Origin: Planctomycetaceae bacterium
Lineage (GTDB): Bacteria; Planctomycetota; Planctomycetia; Planctomycetales; Planctomycetaceae
DNA length: 64,000 nucleotides
Assembly (NCBI GenBank): GCA_041398825.1
Contig: JAWKTX010000021.1
Location: 1 to 64,000 of the forward strand
Direction: 5' to 3'
This document shows, piece by piece, positions 54,649 to 63,562 of this stretch (positions are counted from its first letter, which is position 1; each line of letters opens with the position of its first letter). Position numbers and translations under genes: made by a program. The notes under the pieces are model-generated. The model saw only the letters and a list, made by a program, of their open reading frames with translations. It was not told the DNA's origin and did no database searches.

Positions 54649-55991
54649 GACGACGGATCCTCTGTCTCCTGTCGGTAAAGTCGCCGACTCTTCATTTCAA
54701 ACCGTGGCAGTTGCCCCGGGGCGACGGCGACCACTTCGCAGCCGAACCCCAGTCTCTGCCGCAATGCTGATGTCACCTGACTGGTAAGATCATCGACAGA
54801 CATCGCAGCATCTTCGACGGGTTCGATGGAAATGCTCAGTTCATTCATCGATCGAACGGTCCTGACATCAATTCGAAATTCCGCCACCTGTGGAATCTCA
54901 CGTATGACAGCCTCGATACTCGAAGGAAACACGTTGTTTCCCCGAACGATGACCATATCGTCTGAACGTCCGAGGATTCCGCCCTCAAGCCATGTCAGCT
55001 GACGTCCTGTTGGATCTGCATCCGGAGACGCTTTGACAAGATCACGGGTCCTGTATCGAATCAACGGACTGCCAATTCGTCCCAGGTTCGTGATCACAAG
55101 TTCGCCAACCTGCCCCTTCTGAACGGGCTGCAGAGTTTCCGGATCAAGAATTTCTGCAATACATTCCGTCTCCAGCAAATAGAGACCACCGGGGCGATCT
55201 TCGCTTTCGATGCCAAGCGAAGCGATTTCCGTCATTCCCCAATGATCGATCACGCGAGCATCCCAGGCTTTCTCAATTCGCTCCCGCGTGGCCGGAATCG
55301 TGCCGCCAGGTTCGCCTGCGACAATGAGCATGCGAACTGATGTTTCCTGCAGATCGATGCCAAGCCTTTCGGCCTCTTCAGCCATTCTTAATGCGTAGGT
55401 AGGTGTACAGCAGACAACAGTGGCTTCGTTTTCAATTAAGGCGTGCAACCTTACCGAAGTCGTCATTCCGCCGCCGGCAATACAAAAGTTATTCAAACGA
55501 CATGCGCCTTCAAACGCAGCCCAGAATCCAATGAACGGCCCGAACGAAAACGGGAAAAATAATCGATCGTAAGGTTGAAGTCCGGCCAGCAGGTAGATCT
55601 GCCGCCAGCATTCCATGATCCAGTCCCAACTGTCTTTGGTATCCAGCCACCGCATCGGTCGACCAGTCGTGCCGGAGGTTTGATGCAGCCGTGTGTAGCG
55701 AGTCGACGGATAGCTTAGATTTGAACCGTACGGCGGCAGCCTTGTCTGGTTGTCCACCAGTTCCTGCTTGACCACCAATGGAAGCGCACTCAAATCGGCA
55801 AGTCCCCGAATCGATGCGACATCGACGCCCGCTTCCTCGTACTTGATCGTCCAGAAACGATTGCGGGGAATGACTGCCTGAAGCATCTCCACCAATCGGC
55901 GAGACTGAATGGCTTCCAATTGTGATCGATCGTTCCAGACGTCCTGAATGGTCAAACTCACGGAAAGGCGGCTCCATGTCATCAAGGTCAT
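54645..55991 (-). CDS. Phenylacetate-CoA ligase-like AMP-forming enzyme
   Basis: 448 residues, the size of PaaK. The AMP-binding motif TSGTTGRP, the adenine-contact YRTRDLV, the HWGMTE strand and the C-terminal PRFEMKSRRL are visible. It activates a carboxylic acid to its CoA thioester or adenylate; phenylacetate itself is not certain, since no paa genes are near. First gene of the ligase-rhomboid-kinase-sulfatase series. ATG 55991 and 55982 are both possible starts. Confidence 0.85.
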   Translation of the reverse strand: MTLMTWSRLSVSLTIQDVWNDRSQLEAIQSRRLVEMLQAVIPRNRFWTIKYEEAGVDVASIRGLADLSALPLVVKQELVDNQTRLPPYGSNLSYPSTRYTRLHQTSGTTGRPMRWLDTKDSWDWIMECWRQIYLLAGLQPYDRLFFPFSFGPFIGFWAAFEGACRLNNFCIAGGGMTTSVRLHALIENEATVVCCTPTYALRMAEEAERLGIDLQETSVRMLIVAGEPGGTIPATRERIEKAWDARVIDHWGMTEIASLGIESEDRPGGLYLLETECIAEILDPETLQPVQKGQVGELVITNLGRIGSPLIRYRTRDLVKASPDADPTGRQLTWLEGGILGRSDDMVIVRGNNVFPSSIEAVIREIPQVAEFRIDVRTVRSMNELSISIEPVEDAAMSVDDLTSQVTSALRQRLGFGCEVVAVAPGQLPRFEMKSRRLYRQETEDPSS

Positions 55992-56268
55992 ACCGGGAAA
56001 TCACCCGTTCGGGGAAGGGACTGCACGCGCAGCCGGGCGTAACTTTAGATGTGTTTGGATGGAAAAACGAATCAAATGCCAGTCTGCGCGCTTGTCGTTC
56101 GTACAATCGGAATTTTCGATGAAGGCCACGACCGCCCAGGCCCGATAATCAGTGCTACGGGAAAAGGAGGATTGCTCGTGGTCGATTCCAATGCCAGGGA
56201 GGGCAATGGATTCTGCAAAGCCACCAGCAATGTGAGTTCACAACAGCGTCAAGCTGAAGGATTAGCGG

Positions 56269-56493
56269 ATGCGACCCAAATTGCGATTATTCGTTGGGGC
56301 GGACGAAGAAAATACGGCCACAATTGCCGAACCTGAAGTCACAATTCGCCTGGAAGAACTCACCAGAATCCTTGCCGATGCAATTATCTGGGACCGCACA
56401 TGGATCCACGACTTCGCCGACGACGAAGTCCGAATTTCCGCCGACCTCTATGATGTGATTTCGCTGTACTCTCACCTGCGTCCCAGCGCCTGA
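56269..56493 (+). CDS. Small hypothetical protein
   Basis: 74 residues starting at MRPKLRLFVGADEE, with GAAGGA 8 nt upstream of the ATG. The protein is acidic with a pattern of short strands and helices (VTIRLEELTRILADAI, DDEVRISADLYDVIS) but matches no family I can name. It lies 14 nt before the glycerate kinase gene on the same strand, so the two are likely one operon. Coding status rests on the ribosome site, natural composition and tight spacing. Confidence 0.62.
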   Translation: MRPKLRLFVGADEENTATIAEPEVTIRLEELTRILADAIIWDRTWIHDFADDEVRISADLYDVISLYSHLRPSA

Positions 56494-56507
56494 CCAGAAT
56501 CAGAATC

Positions 56508-57908
56508 GTGGACGCACGGCACCTCCGACGTGACGCTTTGGAAATCTGGGCAGCCGGCGTCGCAGCTGTGGATTCGGCCGAACTCGTTCGTAATACCATT
56601 CGTCTGAATCCGCAGATTCTCTCGATCGGTGAGACTGAACTTCCCCTGTCGCAAATTGGTCGCATCGAAATTGTCGGCGCGGGAAAAGCCGGTACCGGGA
56701 TGGCTCTGGGAGCACAGGATGCTCTCACATCCATTCCACCGAACATCCAGGTTTCCGGTTGGGTGAACGTACCGGAAGACTGTCTGCCCAGGAAGGAACA
56801 GACAACCGGACTCATTCATTCAAGTCGCGTGCATCTGCATCCGGCCAGGCCCGCAGGTATCAATGAACCAACGAGGCAGGCAGTCAATGGCACCACAGAA
56901 ATACTGCGACGCGTTTCGGCGCTGAACCACAACGATGTCTGCATCGTCCTGATTTCCGGCGGCGGCAGTGCACTGTTGTGTCAACCCGTCCCGGAAATCT
57001 CGCTGGCGGAAAAACTGCAGGTCACACGGCTCCTCGCCTCAGGCGGAGCCAACATCAATGAACTGAACTGCGTTCGCACCCATCTCTCCATGGTTAAAGG
57101 TGGAGGCCTCCGCAAAGCCTGTCGAGCCGGCCATCTGTTTACTCTGATTATTTCGGACGTCATCGGCGATCCGGTTTCCGTGATCGCGTCAGGCCCAACC
57201 GTTGAAACTCGAAGCAGCGCAGCCGATGCCATCACTGTGCTGAAACAACGCGGGCTGTGGGACTCCCCCGCGACTCCTGCATCGATTCTCGCATATCTCA
57301 GGAAGAGGGCGGACATGCCCCCGGAGATTAACACACCCGCCGGAGGCACCAGGTCCTTCAATCTGGTGATTGGAAATAACCGATCGGCCATTGAAGCGTC
57401 TTCAAAGGCCGCTCTGGCACTTGGCTATCAGATGGTTGAACCGGAATTTGACCAGCAGGGCGATGCCGCATCAGAAGGATATCGCCTCCAAATGGCCTTG
57501 CAGGGGATTCGGGACGCTGCGCCCAACCGTAAATTCTGCCTCCTGAGTGGTGGTGAACCCACAGTTCAGCTGAAAGCACTGCCCGCAGGTGCGCCCCGCA
57601 AGGGCGGACGTAACCAGGAGCTGGTACTGGCTGCCATCAACGCAAGTCGAGATCCTGACAATTGGAAGAACATCGCCCTGCTTTCCGGCGGGACCGACGG
57701 CGAAGATGGGCCAACAGATGCGGCTGGCGCAGTCGCCGATGCAGAACTTGTTCGAAGAATGCAGTCATCTCAGCTGGATCCTGCAGACTTTCTGCTGGTC
57801 AACAATTCTTACCCATTCTTCGAACAGCTGGATGGTTTAGTCAAGTCCGGCCCCACCCACACAAATGTCATGGACCTTCGCGTCGGGCTCACAGGCAGGC
57901 AGGATTAG
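56508..57908 (+). CDS. Glycerate 2-kinase (MOFRL/GckA family)
   Basis: 466 residues, starting with GTG. It phosphorylates D-glycerate to 2-phosphoglycerate, feeding hydroxypyruvate or serine-cycle carbon into glycolysis. The N-terminal nucleotide-binding domain (IVGAGKAGTGMA, LISGGGSALLC, MVKGGGLRK, LIISDVIGDPVSVIASGPT) and the C-terminal MOFRL domain (LLSGGEPTVQ, GGRNQELVLAA, LLSGGTDGEDGPTDAAGA) are both intact. The length is normal. It is preceded 14 nt upstream by the small hypothetical gene. Confidence 0.92.
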   Translation: MDARHLRRDALEIWAAGVAAVDSAELVRNTIRLNPQILSIGETELPLSQIGRIEIVGAGKAGTGMALGAQDALTSIPPNIQVSGWVNVPEDCLPRKEQTTGLIHSSRVHLHPARPAGINEPTRQAVNGTTEILRRVSALNHNDVCIVLISGGGSALLCQPVPEISLAEKLQVTRLLASGGANINELNCVRTHLSMVKGGGLRKACRAGHLFTLIISDVIGDPVSVIASGPTVETRSSAADAITVLKQRGLWDSPATPASILAYLRKRADMPPEINTPAGGTRSFNLVIGNNRSAIEASSKAALALGYQMVEPEFDQQGDAASEGYRLQMALQGIRDAAPNRKFCLLSGGEPTVQLKALPAGAPRKGGRNQELVLAAINASRDPDNWKNIALLSGGTDGEDGPTDAAGAVADAELVRRMQSSQLDPADFLLVNNSYPFFEQLDGLVKSGPTHTNVMDLRVGLTGRQD

Positions 57909-58316
57909 CGAATCACGCGGACAGAACCTCAAATGGCAATGAGTGAATCTTCGTTCGGACTGACGATGGACAGTTGAATTCAGACTGAAATCCACTGCGT
58001 GAGATTTGCGAACCGGTCGTCCCGAACCAGTGGCCGCATTCCGGTAACCACCAGCACTCTTCCGCGATCGTTTCCGTGGTGCATCACAATTCGTTCTGTG
58101 AAAGCCCCCGGCAGAATGACTATTGCTTTCATACAAGCAAGCCCCTGATTTCACGCTCCTGATTTCACGTGAAACCAAGTTGTGTGCGGCCCCCGCACAC
58201 GATGCGAGCCATTCTTCCCACAGTGCAGGATCAATATAGCTCCAACCTTCCAGACCTGTTATTCAGCGTAAGAAGGAACACTTGCATTCCACAAAATTCA
58301 GAAGAAAGGATTCACC
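57909..58316. other. Intergenic region with direct repeat and palindrome
   Basis: No gene recognised. A 12-nt direct repeat CCTGATTTCACG occurs at 58144-58155 and 58158-58169 (14-nt period); the second copy overlaps the palindrome TTTCACGTGAAA (58163-58174). This may be a regulator-binding site for the cytochrome gene that starts at 58317. Confidence 0.5.
58144..58174 (+). promoter_or_regulatory. Possible operator: direct repeat plus palindrome
   Basis: Two copies of CCTGATTTCACG with a 14-nt period, the second extending into TTTCACGTGAAA. It lies about 145 nt upstream of the cytochrome c'-like gene. No regulator is known; prediction by eye. Confidence 0.3.
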
Positions 58317-58778
58317 ATGGTTTCTTACAGATTGACCGTTGCTTTGCTGGCCGGACTGGCCGCACTGACCAGTGGAACCCTCCTGACGAACTCCGACAGT
58401 GACGCGCAGGACCGTGTGACCCCTATCCCTAATTCCATTCCACAACGAAGAAGTCAGGAAGGTGTCGAATCTCTGATGCATGCAAAGCTGAGCCATTCGC
58501 ATCAGATACTGGATGGGCTCGTCAACCACGACTTTGACAGCGTCGAGCTGGCCGCAGGTGATCTCAAAAAAATGAGCCTCGATCCACCCGATGGCTGGAA
58601 AAGAAATGATGCGGACGGCGAAGTCTACGAACACTTCCGCATGGAATTCATGCGACAGGCCGCGCAGCTGGAACGAGCAGCCCGTGAAAAGAACCTGTCC
58701 GGCGCGGCATGGTACCAACAGAATCTCACTGCGACATGCATCGAATGTCACAATTACATTCGCGATTACGATCGATAG
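58317..58778 (+). CDS. Cytochrome c'-like monohaem protein
   Basis: 153 residues with a signal peptide (about 1-20). The mature protein is helical, as in four-helix cytochrome c' proteins, and ends with one haem motif, CIECH (Cys141, Cys144, His145), eight residues from the C-terminus. A shared segment LMHAKLSHSHQILDGLVNHDF relates it to the two minus-strand genes that follow. The haem should be attached in the periplasm; electron transfer, gas binding or sensing are possible. ATG with AAGGA in the leader. Confidence 0.82.
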   Translation: MVSYRLTVALLAGLAALTSGTLLTNSDSDAQDRVTPIPNSIPQRRSQEGVESLMHAKLSHSHQILDGLVNHDFDSVELAAGDLKKMSLDPPDGWKRNDADGEVYEHFRMEFMRQAAQLERAAREKNLSGAAWYQQNLTATCIECHNYIRDYDR

Positions 58779-58881
58779 GCTCAGAACACGGCGCGATCAA
58801 CCAAACGCAGGCTGCGCCGGATGCCAACTCCGGGGTGACGACCTGCTCTGGAATGAAATGGCGGCGAGAGAATATCAGGCA

Positions 58882-59376
58882 TCAATGCTCCGCTGAAGCC
58901 AGCAGATGTTTCTCTGTCAGACATTCAGGCACCATCATGGCCACGCGGGGAGCTCTGACGTGCTGGTGGCAGTTCGCGCAGCTTTGAACCACTTTTGAAT
59001 AACCCATTGCAACTCCCATGGCATCCTGCGATTCCGCCATCCGGCTCAGGAACTCTGCCGACGCTACGAAGTCGGCGGTGTCCTGGATGTAGGTTGGACT
59101 TGCTAACTGCTTCCATGCTGCGTGTCTGCTGAGATCCATCATTTCAACAGCCTGCTCGCGCACAACGTCAAACTCGCCTGTCATCACGGCATCCAGTGCC
59201 CGCTGCGCTGACTTCAGCTTTCTTGCCATAAATTCTTCGACATCGGCAGGCTGAGGCTTCGCACCGATCGCGTCATCCCGCTGCTGTGCCGCCATCGGAA
59301 CGGGCGGCAAACAGAACCAAACGGCGGGAATTATCAGGAGGGTTGCTCCAAACCAGTGCTTCTTCGTTGAATTCAT
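58882..59376 (-). CDS. Cytochrome c'-like monohaem protein (paralogue 2)
   Basis: 164 residues from MNSTKKHW, chosen because the signal peptide (about 1-30, ending MAA) starts there and AAGGAG lies 11 nt upstream; the open frame extends to 59541 without a signal. The helical body contains FMARKLKSAQRALDAVMTGEF, related to the segment in its neighbours, and one haem motif CANCH (Cys133, Cys136, His137) followed by a 27-residue tail. Periplasmic haem protein; function unknown. It converges with the 58317 gene. Confidence 0.8.
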   Translation of the reverse strand: MNSTKKHWFGATLLIIPAVWFCLPPVPMAAQQRDDAIGAKPQPADVEEFMARKLKSAQRALDAVMTGEFDVVREQAVEMMDLSRHAAWKQLASPTYIQDTADFVASAEFLSRMAESQDAMGVAMGYSKVVQSCANCHQHVRAPRVAMMVPECLTEKHLLASAEH

Positions 59377-59583
59377 GTTCAGTCCAGCTCCTTCAAGTTT
59401 GTTTGAACCCAAATGCCGATCCGGTAATCGCAATGTCAGGCTGATTGCAGATTCATGGCGGCCTTCGATCCTGCAACTAAACGCACGGCTTCCTACAGGA
59501 CCAGAAAGATTGCCCAACCCCGCGTCGTTACACGGTACCAACCCATCAGGACAACAAATCCGCCTGTGCCGTCGAATGAAGTC

Positions 59584-60108
59584 TCAGTTCCGGAGATCGC
59601 CGGGCAAGTCTGCGATCACCGTGTTTCGAACCCATTCGTGACACTTCAGGCACGTCATCGTTGCATTGATCCATGCCAACGATGTGCCATCAATCGACTG
59701 CCTGGACGCTTTCTCCTTCATGTCTTTTACGGAGTCAACAAACTCAGTGCTGAATCGTCGGTAAAGCATGTCATTCGAAATGCGCCATTTTTCTTCATGG
59801 CTCATCTTCAGCAGGACGTCACAACCTTCTTCGACCAGCTTCAGATCGTCTGTGACTAAACCCTCGAGAATCAGATTGGAGGCGTTGAGTTTTTGCCGCA
59901 TGAACTTCGAAAGCACCGGTTCCTTTTCCTGATCGTTCCTGATGCGAGCTGCCGGTAATTTCTCATCAGGCGCGGGCCGACCAGCATCACTGACAGGTTT
60001 TTCCTGACCGACAGTCCCGGATAATGTTGCAAGGACCACAAGACAAATGGTGACCCCACTTACTGCCACAACACGAATACCGCCCATAAGCTTTTCCCTG
60101 GTCGCCAT
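59584..60108 (-). CDS. Cytochrome c'-like monohaem protein (paralogue 3)
   Basis: 174 residues with an N-terminal membrane or signal segment (about 11-33). The helical body has FMRQKLNASNLILEGLVTDDL, matching the paralogues, and one haem motif CLKCH (Cys153, Cys156, His157) near the C-terminus. About 200 nt separate it from paralogue 2 on the same strand, so they may be co-transcribed. AAGGGATGAAAG precedes the ATG. Confidence 0.8.
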   Translation of the reverse strand: MATREKLMGGIRVVAVSGVTICLVVLATLSGTVGQEKPVSDAGRPAPDEKLPAARIRNDQEKEPVLSKFMRQKLNASNLILEGLVTDDLKLVEEGCDVLLKMSHEEKWRISNDMLYRRFSTEFVDSVKDMKEKASRQSIDGTSLAWINATMTCLKCHEWVRNTVIADLPGDLRN

Positions 60109-60759
60109 CTTTCATCCCTTTCGAATTCACACCGACAAAGCTGACACGTCTCTTCAGGACGGCACACCGCCTCTGTCAAACGTTCTGACGTGCCACACGT
60201 TTTGAAACCGAGGCCGTCAGAAGACTCTATCCACGGAGCCGTGCAACTCGCTTGCCACGGACGACTAATCGAAACAAAGTCGCTGTATGCTGATTTTTTG
60301 ACTGCCAACAGTCTGCCAACCCACTGCCCCTGTGCGGATATGCTCAGCAACTGATGTGCACAACGGTCAGATGAGACGGATGGTCACGCGACAGGCGAAT
60401 ACAATTCGTCGATATGCGAAAGCAATCGGGAGACTGAAAACGTATGGAATGGCAGAGTGAAACAGTCCATCTTACGTGGAAAAAACAGGACCTGACAAAG
60501 CGATGACACACACTGTTCACCTGGCCGAACAGGATGAACCATGGGATGAATGACGTCATTCCGGCGGTGCGAAAGCCGATCTGCTCCGACGCCAGTCGCA
60601 AAAAAATCTTTCCACGCGTGGTCGTGGTAACACCCTACCCGCTCATGAATCCGCGAAAGCCTGTACTCAGACTATTGACGGTCGTTACTATGGCATCCTG
60701 GTGCTGTCACCAGCGGCCCCTTTCGTCGGGAATTCCCCCCTGCCTCCGGAAGACTGATA
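60109..60759. other. Gene-free stretch before DUF1501 gene
   Basis: About 650 nt between divergent genes. No frame shows coding character; the promoter regions of the cytochrome gene and of the DUF1501 gene must be here, but no consensus boxes stand out. CGGAAG about 10 nt before ATG 60760 is the ribosome site. Confidence 0.5.
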
Positions 60760-62157
60760 ATGTTATTTCAGGATCAACTTGCCCACGCTGCTCGCATCAA
60801 CCGACGTGATCTGCTGCGCATTGGTGGGCCCGGGTTAATGGGACTGACCCTGCCGAAACTGTTGCAGGCGGAAGAATTGCAGCGGCTCGGTAATGGTCCC
60901 ATCCCTACGGCTAAGTCCGTAATCTTTCTGTTCCAATGGGGCGGGCCCAGTCATGTTGATACGTTTGACATGAAACCATTTGCGCCGGACGGATACCGTT
61001 CAAAGTACCAGTCGATCCCCACATCCGTGCCCGGAATGCGCGTCGTGGAACACCTGCCGGAAACGGCAAAGGTGATGCATAAGATTGCTCAGATTCGCAC
61101 AATGCATCATCGCATGAACAACCACAACAGCGCGGGGTACACCGCACTGACCGGAGTAGAGCCACCGATTGATGACCAGCGCCTGCGTGATTCGCTCGAC
61201 CTGTTCCCATCTCTTGGTTCTGTCGTCGATAGGTTCGCTCCGACAGACAATGGTATGCCAACGTCCGTTGCCTTCCCTTACACGATCTCTGACGGATCCA
61301 TCACACCAGGGCAGCGTGCAAGCTTTCTTGGCCGGCTGCATGATCCACTTTATATCGGTAACGATCCCAATGCCCCTGATTTTCAGTTACCACAGCTCAG
61401 CCTGCCTTCCGGCATTTCACTTGATCGCCTCGGTGATCGTCGGGAATTACAAAAACTGATCAACCGGCAAACAGTTTCGCTGGACGAAACCGCCGCCGCC
61501 GTCGGACTGAATTCGTACTACGAGCGCGCCGTGGGAATGCTGAATTCCACAAAGATTCGCGAAGCCTTCGATATCTCAAAAGAATCGGTTGAAACACGTG
61601 ATGCGTACGGTCGAACGACATATGGGCAAAGCTGCCTGCTGGCACGTCGCCTCGTAGAATCCGGCGTAAAGTTCGTGACCGTTTATTTTGCCCGCAGCAT
61701 CGGTGGTCGCAGCAAGACCGACGGTGGCTGGGACACTCACGGATTCGACGACACCCGCATGTATGAGATTCTTCCCGAATGGCACTTTCCATCCACCGAT
61801 CAGACGCTGCCTGTGCTGCTGAATGATCTGGATGACCGAGGACTGCTGGAAGATACGCTGGTTCTGTGGGTGGGGGAATTCGGTCGAACTCCAAAGATCA
61901 ACGCAAACATCAGCCGCGATCACTGGCCCAAATGTTACACGGCCCTCCTGGCTGGCGGTGGTGTCCGAGGAGGTGCCGTCTATGGCGAGTCTGACAAATA
62001 TGGATCAGCGCCTGATCGCGATCCCGTCACCGTCGGGGACCTGGCTGCCACCGTCTATAACGCACTTGGAATAGATCACAATACCGAATTCCGTGACAAC
62101 CTTAATCGACCATTGCCAATCGCTAAGGGACGCCCGGTCACGGACATCTTTGGTTAG
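60760..62157 (+). CDS. DUF1501 domain-containing protein
   Basis: 465 residues. The N-terminus has the planctomycete DUF1501 opening NRRDLLRIGGPGLMGLTLP, a twin-Arg-like export signal, followed by the family marks FQWGGPSHVDTFDMKP, VEHLPETAKVMHK, TMHHRMNNHNSAGYTALTG and GEFGRTPKINANISRDHWP. DUF1501 proteins have an alkaline-phosphatase/sulfatase-like fold and are usually paired with a DUF1549/DUF1553 (PSD1) protein; here no such partner adjoins, so this is a lone copy. Probably an exported protein whose substrate is unknown. Confidence 0.92.
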   Translation: MLFQDQLAHAARINRRDLLRIGGPGLMGLTLPKLLQAEELQRLGNGPIPTAKSVIFLFQWGGPSHVDTFDMKPFAPDGYRSKYQSIPTSVPGMRVVEHLPETAKVMHKIAQIRTMHHRMNNHNSAGYTALTGVEPPIDDQRLRDSLDLFPSLGSVVDRFAPTDNGMPTSVAFPYTISDGSITPGQRASFLGRLHDPLYIGNDPNAPDFQLPQLSLPSGISLDRLGDRRELQKLINRQTVSLDETAAAVGLNSYYERAVGMLNSTKIREAFDISKESVETRDAYGRTTYGQSCLLARRLVESGVKFVTVYFARSIGGRSKTDGGWDTHGFDDTRMYEILPEWHFPSTDQTLPVLLNDLDDRGLLEDTLVLWVGEFGRTPKINANISRDHWPKCYTALLAGGGVRGGAVYGESDKYGSAPDRDPVTVGDLAATVYNALGIDHNTEFRDNLNRPLPIAKGRPVTDIFG

Positions 62158-62495
62158 ATATCCGGACAGTTGTGCATTCAACGGAGGTCGCAGCCAAACC
62201 AATCTGTGGGAAACGGAATTGAGGGATGCACGCTTGCCCTCTTTACGAAAATGGCAAAAACTGCCTCGCCGCACCGGCAGCTTGTACCGAGAAAAACTCG
62301 TCCGGATTGGTATTTCTGATCTGACTGCCGAAGCCAGATGAATCCCCCATCTTAAGCTTCAGACCCGGATCAGACTTTTCTCCCGATTCGCTATCCCAGA
62401 TGGAAACCCTTGAATGTGTTGCATCAGCGCTGCAAAGTTCCCCCAAATGCGGAGCTTGGCACTTCTGATGGTATCAGTTTCGAAAGCCTGATTTT
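62158..62495. other. Gene-free stretch before trmL
   Basis: No gene, hairpin with T-run, or repeat recognised. Confidence 0.5.
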
Positions 62496-62960
62496 GTGAC
62501 CTCCCCCCTGCTCAACATCGTTCTATACCAGCCGGAGATCCCTCAGAACACGGGAAATATCGGCCGTACCTGCGTTGCCATCGGAGCAAAGCTCTGGATG
62601 GTTCGGCCGCTTGGATTTCGACTCGATGACAGGTACCTGAAGCGAGCGGGCATGGACTATTGGCAATATCTGGACTGGGAAGCGGTCGATTCCTGGGACG
62701 AGGTCAAAAGCCGTCTGCCCGGGGCGACTGTATGGAAACTGACCAAGACAGCATCGCGACTTGTCTGGCAGGCCGAATTCACGAGGGGAGATATCCTGCT
62801 GTTTGGCGCGGAATCCCGTGGGCTACCCGCATCAATTCTGTCAGAAGATGGGGCCAGTAACCTGAAGCTGCCCATGCACGATGTCGTCCGCAGCCTGAAT
62901 CTGGCAAGTACCGTCAACACTGTCGCCTACGAAGCGGTGCGGCAGTTCGGGGGGCTGTAA
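62496..62960 (+). CDS. trmL: tRNA (cytidine(34)-2'-O)-methyltransferase TrmL
   Basis: 154 residues, GTG start. A SPOUT methyltransferase that adds a 2'-O-methyl group to the wobble nucleotide of tRNA-Leu, using S-adenosylmethionine, as a dimer. The typical opening LLNIVLYQPEIPQNTGNIGRTC, the loop LFGAESRGLP and the knot motif VRSLNLASTVNTVAYE are intact. The length matches the family (about 155). No operon partner. Confidence 0.94.
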   Translation: MTSPLLNIVLYQPEIPQNTGNIGRTCVAIGAKLWMVRPLGFRLDDRYLKRAGMDYWQYLDWEAVDSWDEVKSRLPGATVWKLTKTASRLVWQAEFTRGDILLFGAESRGLPASILSEDGASNLKLPMHDVVRSLNLASTVNTVAYEAVRQFGGL

Positions 62961-63161
62961 TGAAGCTGCCAATTCACTCACAGATTCGAAACCGCTGACA
63001 TCTGCAATGATTGCCGCACGGCCTGCTGATTTCACTGTCTGTGAGAACCGGAGACTGCCGAAGAAAGGATTCCGGAAGCAGATTTGAAGCGGGGAGCTTA
63101 GATTGTTATGCTTCCACGTTCTCACCACTTTTAAGACCTCGCGTTTGGAGATTTCTGGCAC

Positions 63162-63251
63162 ATGGGTACGAAGCGAACAGGAAAAGGACGGCGAAAAATC
63201 GGGCGGAAGAAGCGACGTATGCGCGCAAAGATTCGGCACCGAAAGGGCTAG
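63162..63251 (+). CDS. 29-residue AURKAIP1/COX24-like basic protein
   Basis: A tiny gene: ATG at 63162, TAG at 63249-63251. The product is 29 residues, with 17 Lys or Arg, in the order GRRKIGRKKRRMRAKIRHRKG. It matches the AURKAIP1/COX24 pattern of very small basic bacterial proteins, considered ribosome-associated. GGAG lies 11 nt upstream and a terminator follows at 63336. It is shorter than usual gene-calling limits, so it is easily missed. Confidence 0.75.
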   Translation: MGTKRTGKGRRKIGRKKRRMRAKIRHRKG

Positions 63252-63335
63252 TAAGTCCATTCTCCTGAGAATTCGCTCCTCCCTGCGGGCGATTCCTTCC
63301 TGCTGCGCCAGAAAAACTTTTGTCTCAGCCAGATT

Positions 63336-63371
63336 CGCCCGGCCCCCCGAACGGTTGTGCCGGGCGTTTTT
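63336..63371 (+). terminator. Intrinsic terminator after the 29-residue gene
   Basis: CGCCCGGC and GCCGGGCG form an 8-bp GC-rich stem around a 15-nt loop, directly followed by TTTTT. About 85 nt after the tiny gene's stop. Confidence 0.75.
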
Positions 63372-63473
63372 CTGCGCTGATCGACCGACTGCAACGTGTC
63401 GGTCATGACGACTGTGACAAACAACCGAATGTGACCAACTTTCCGGTCCGGGATTTTACGGATTCTGAGTGAC

Positions 63474-63502
63474 TTGACACTGCCGGGCTCTGACTGAATC
63501 CT
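63474..63502 (+). promoter_or_regulatory. Candidate promoter of the coiled-coil protein gene
   Basis: A perfect -35 TTGACA is followed after 17 nt by AATCCT, a weak -10 (3 of 6 matches). It lies about 60 nt upstream of the GTG at 63563. By eye only. Confidence 0.35.
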
Positions 63503-63562
63503 AGTGTTGGAATGTCCCTGTTGCATTTCTGCAACACGACTCCATCACAGAGGAGACTGCTC

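Larger units (their letters stand above)
63252..63562. other. Intergenic region with terminator and candidate promoter
   Basis: Contains the terminator at 63336-63371 and the TTGACA box at 63474-63479. No gene recognised. Confidence 0.5.

Noticed and set aside
57837..58178. 113-residue minus-strand frame after the glycerate kinase
   Set aside because: No ribosome site and unnatural composition; overlaps the kinase end antisense.
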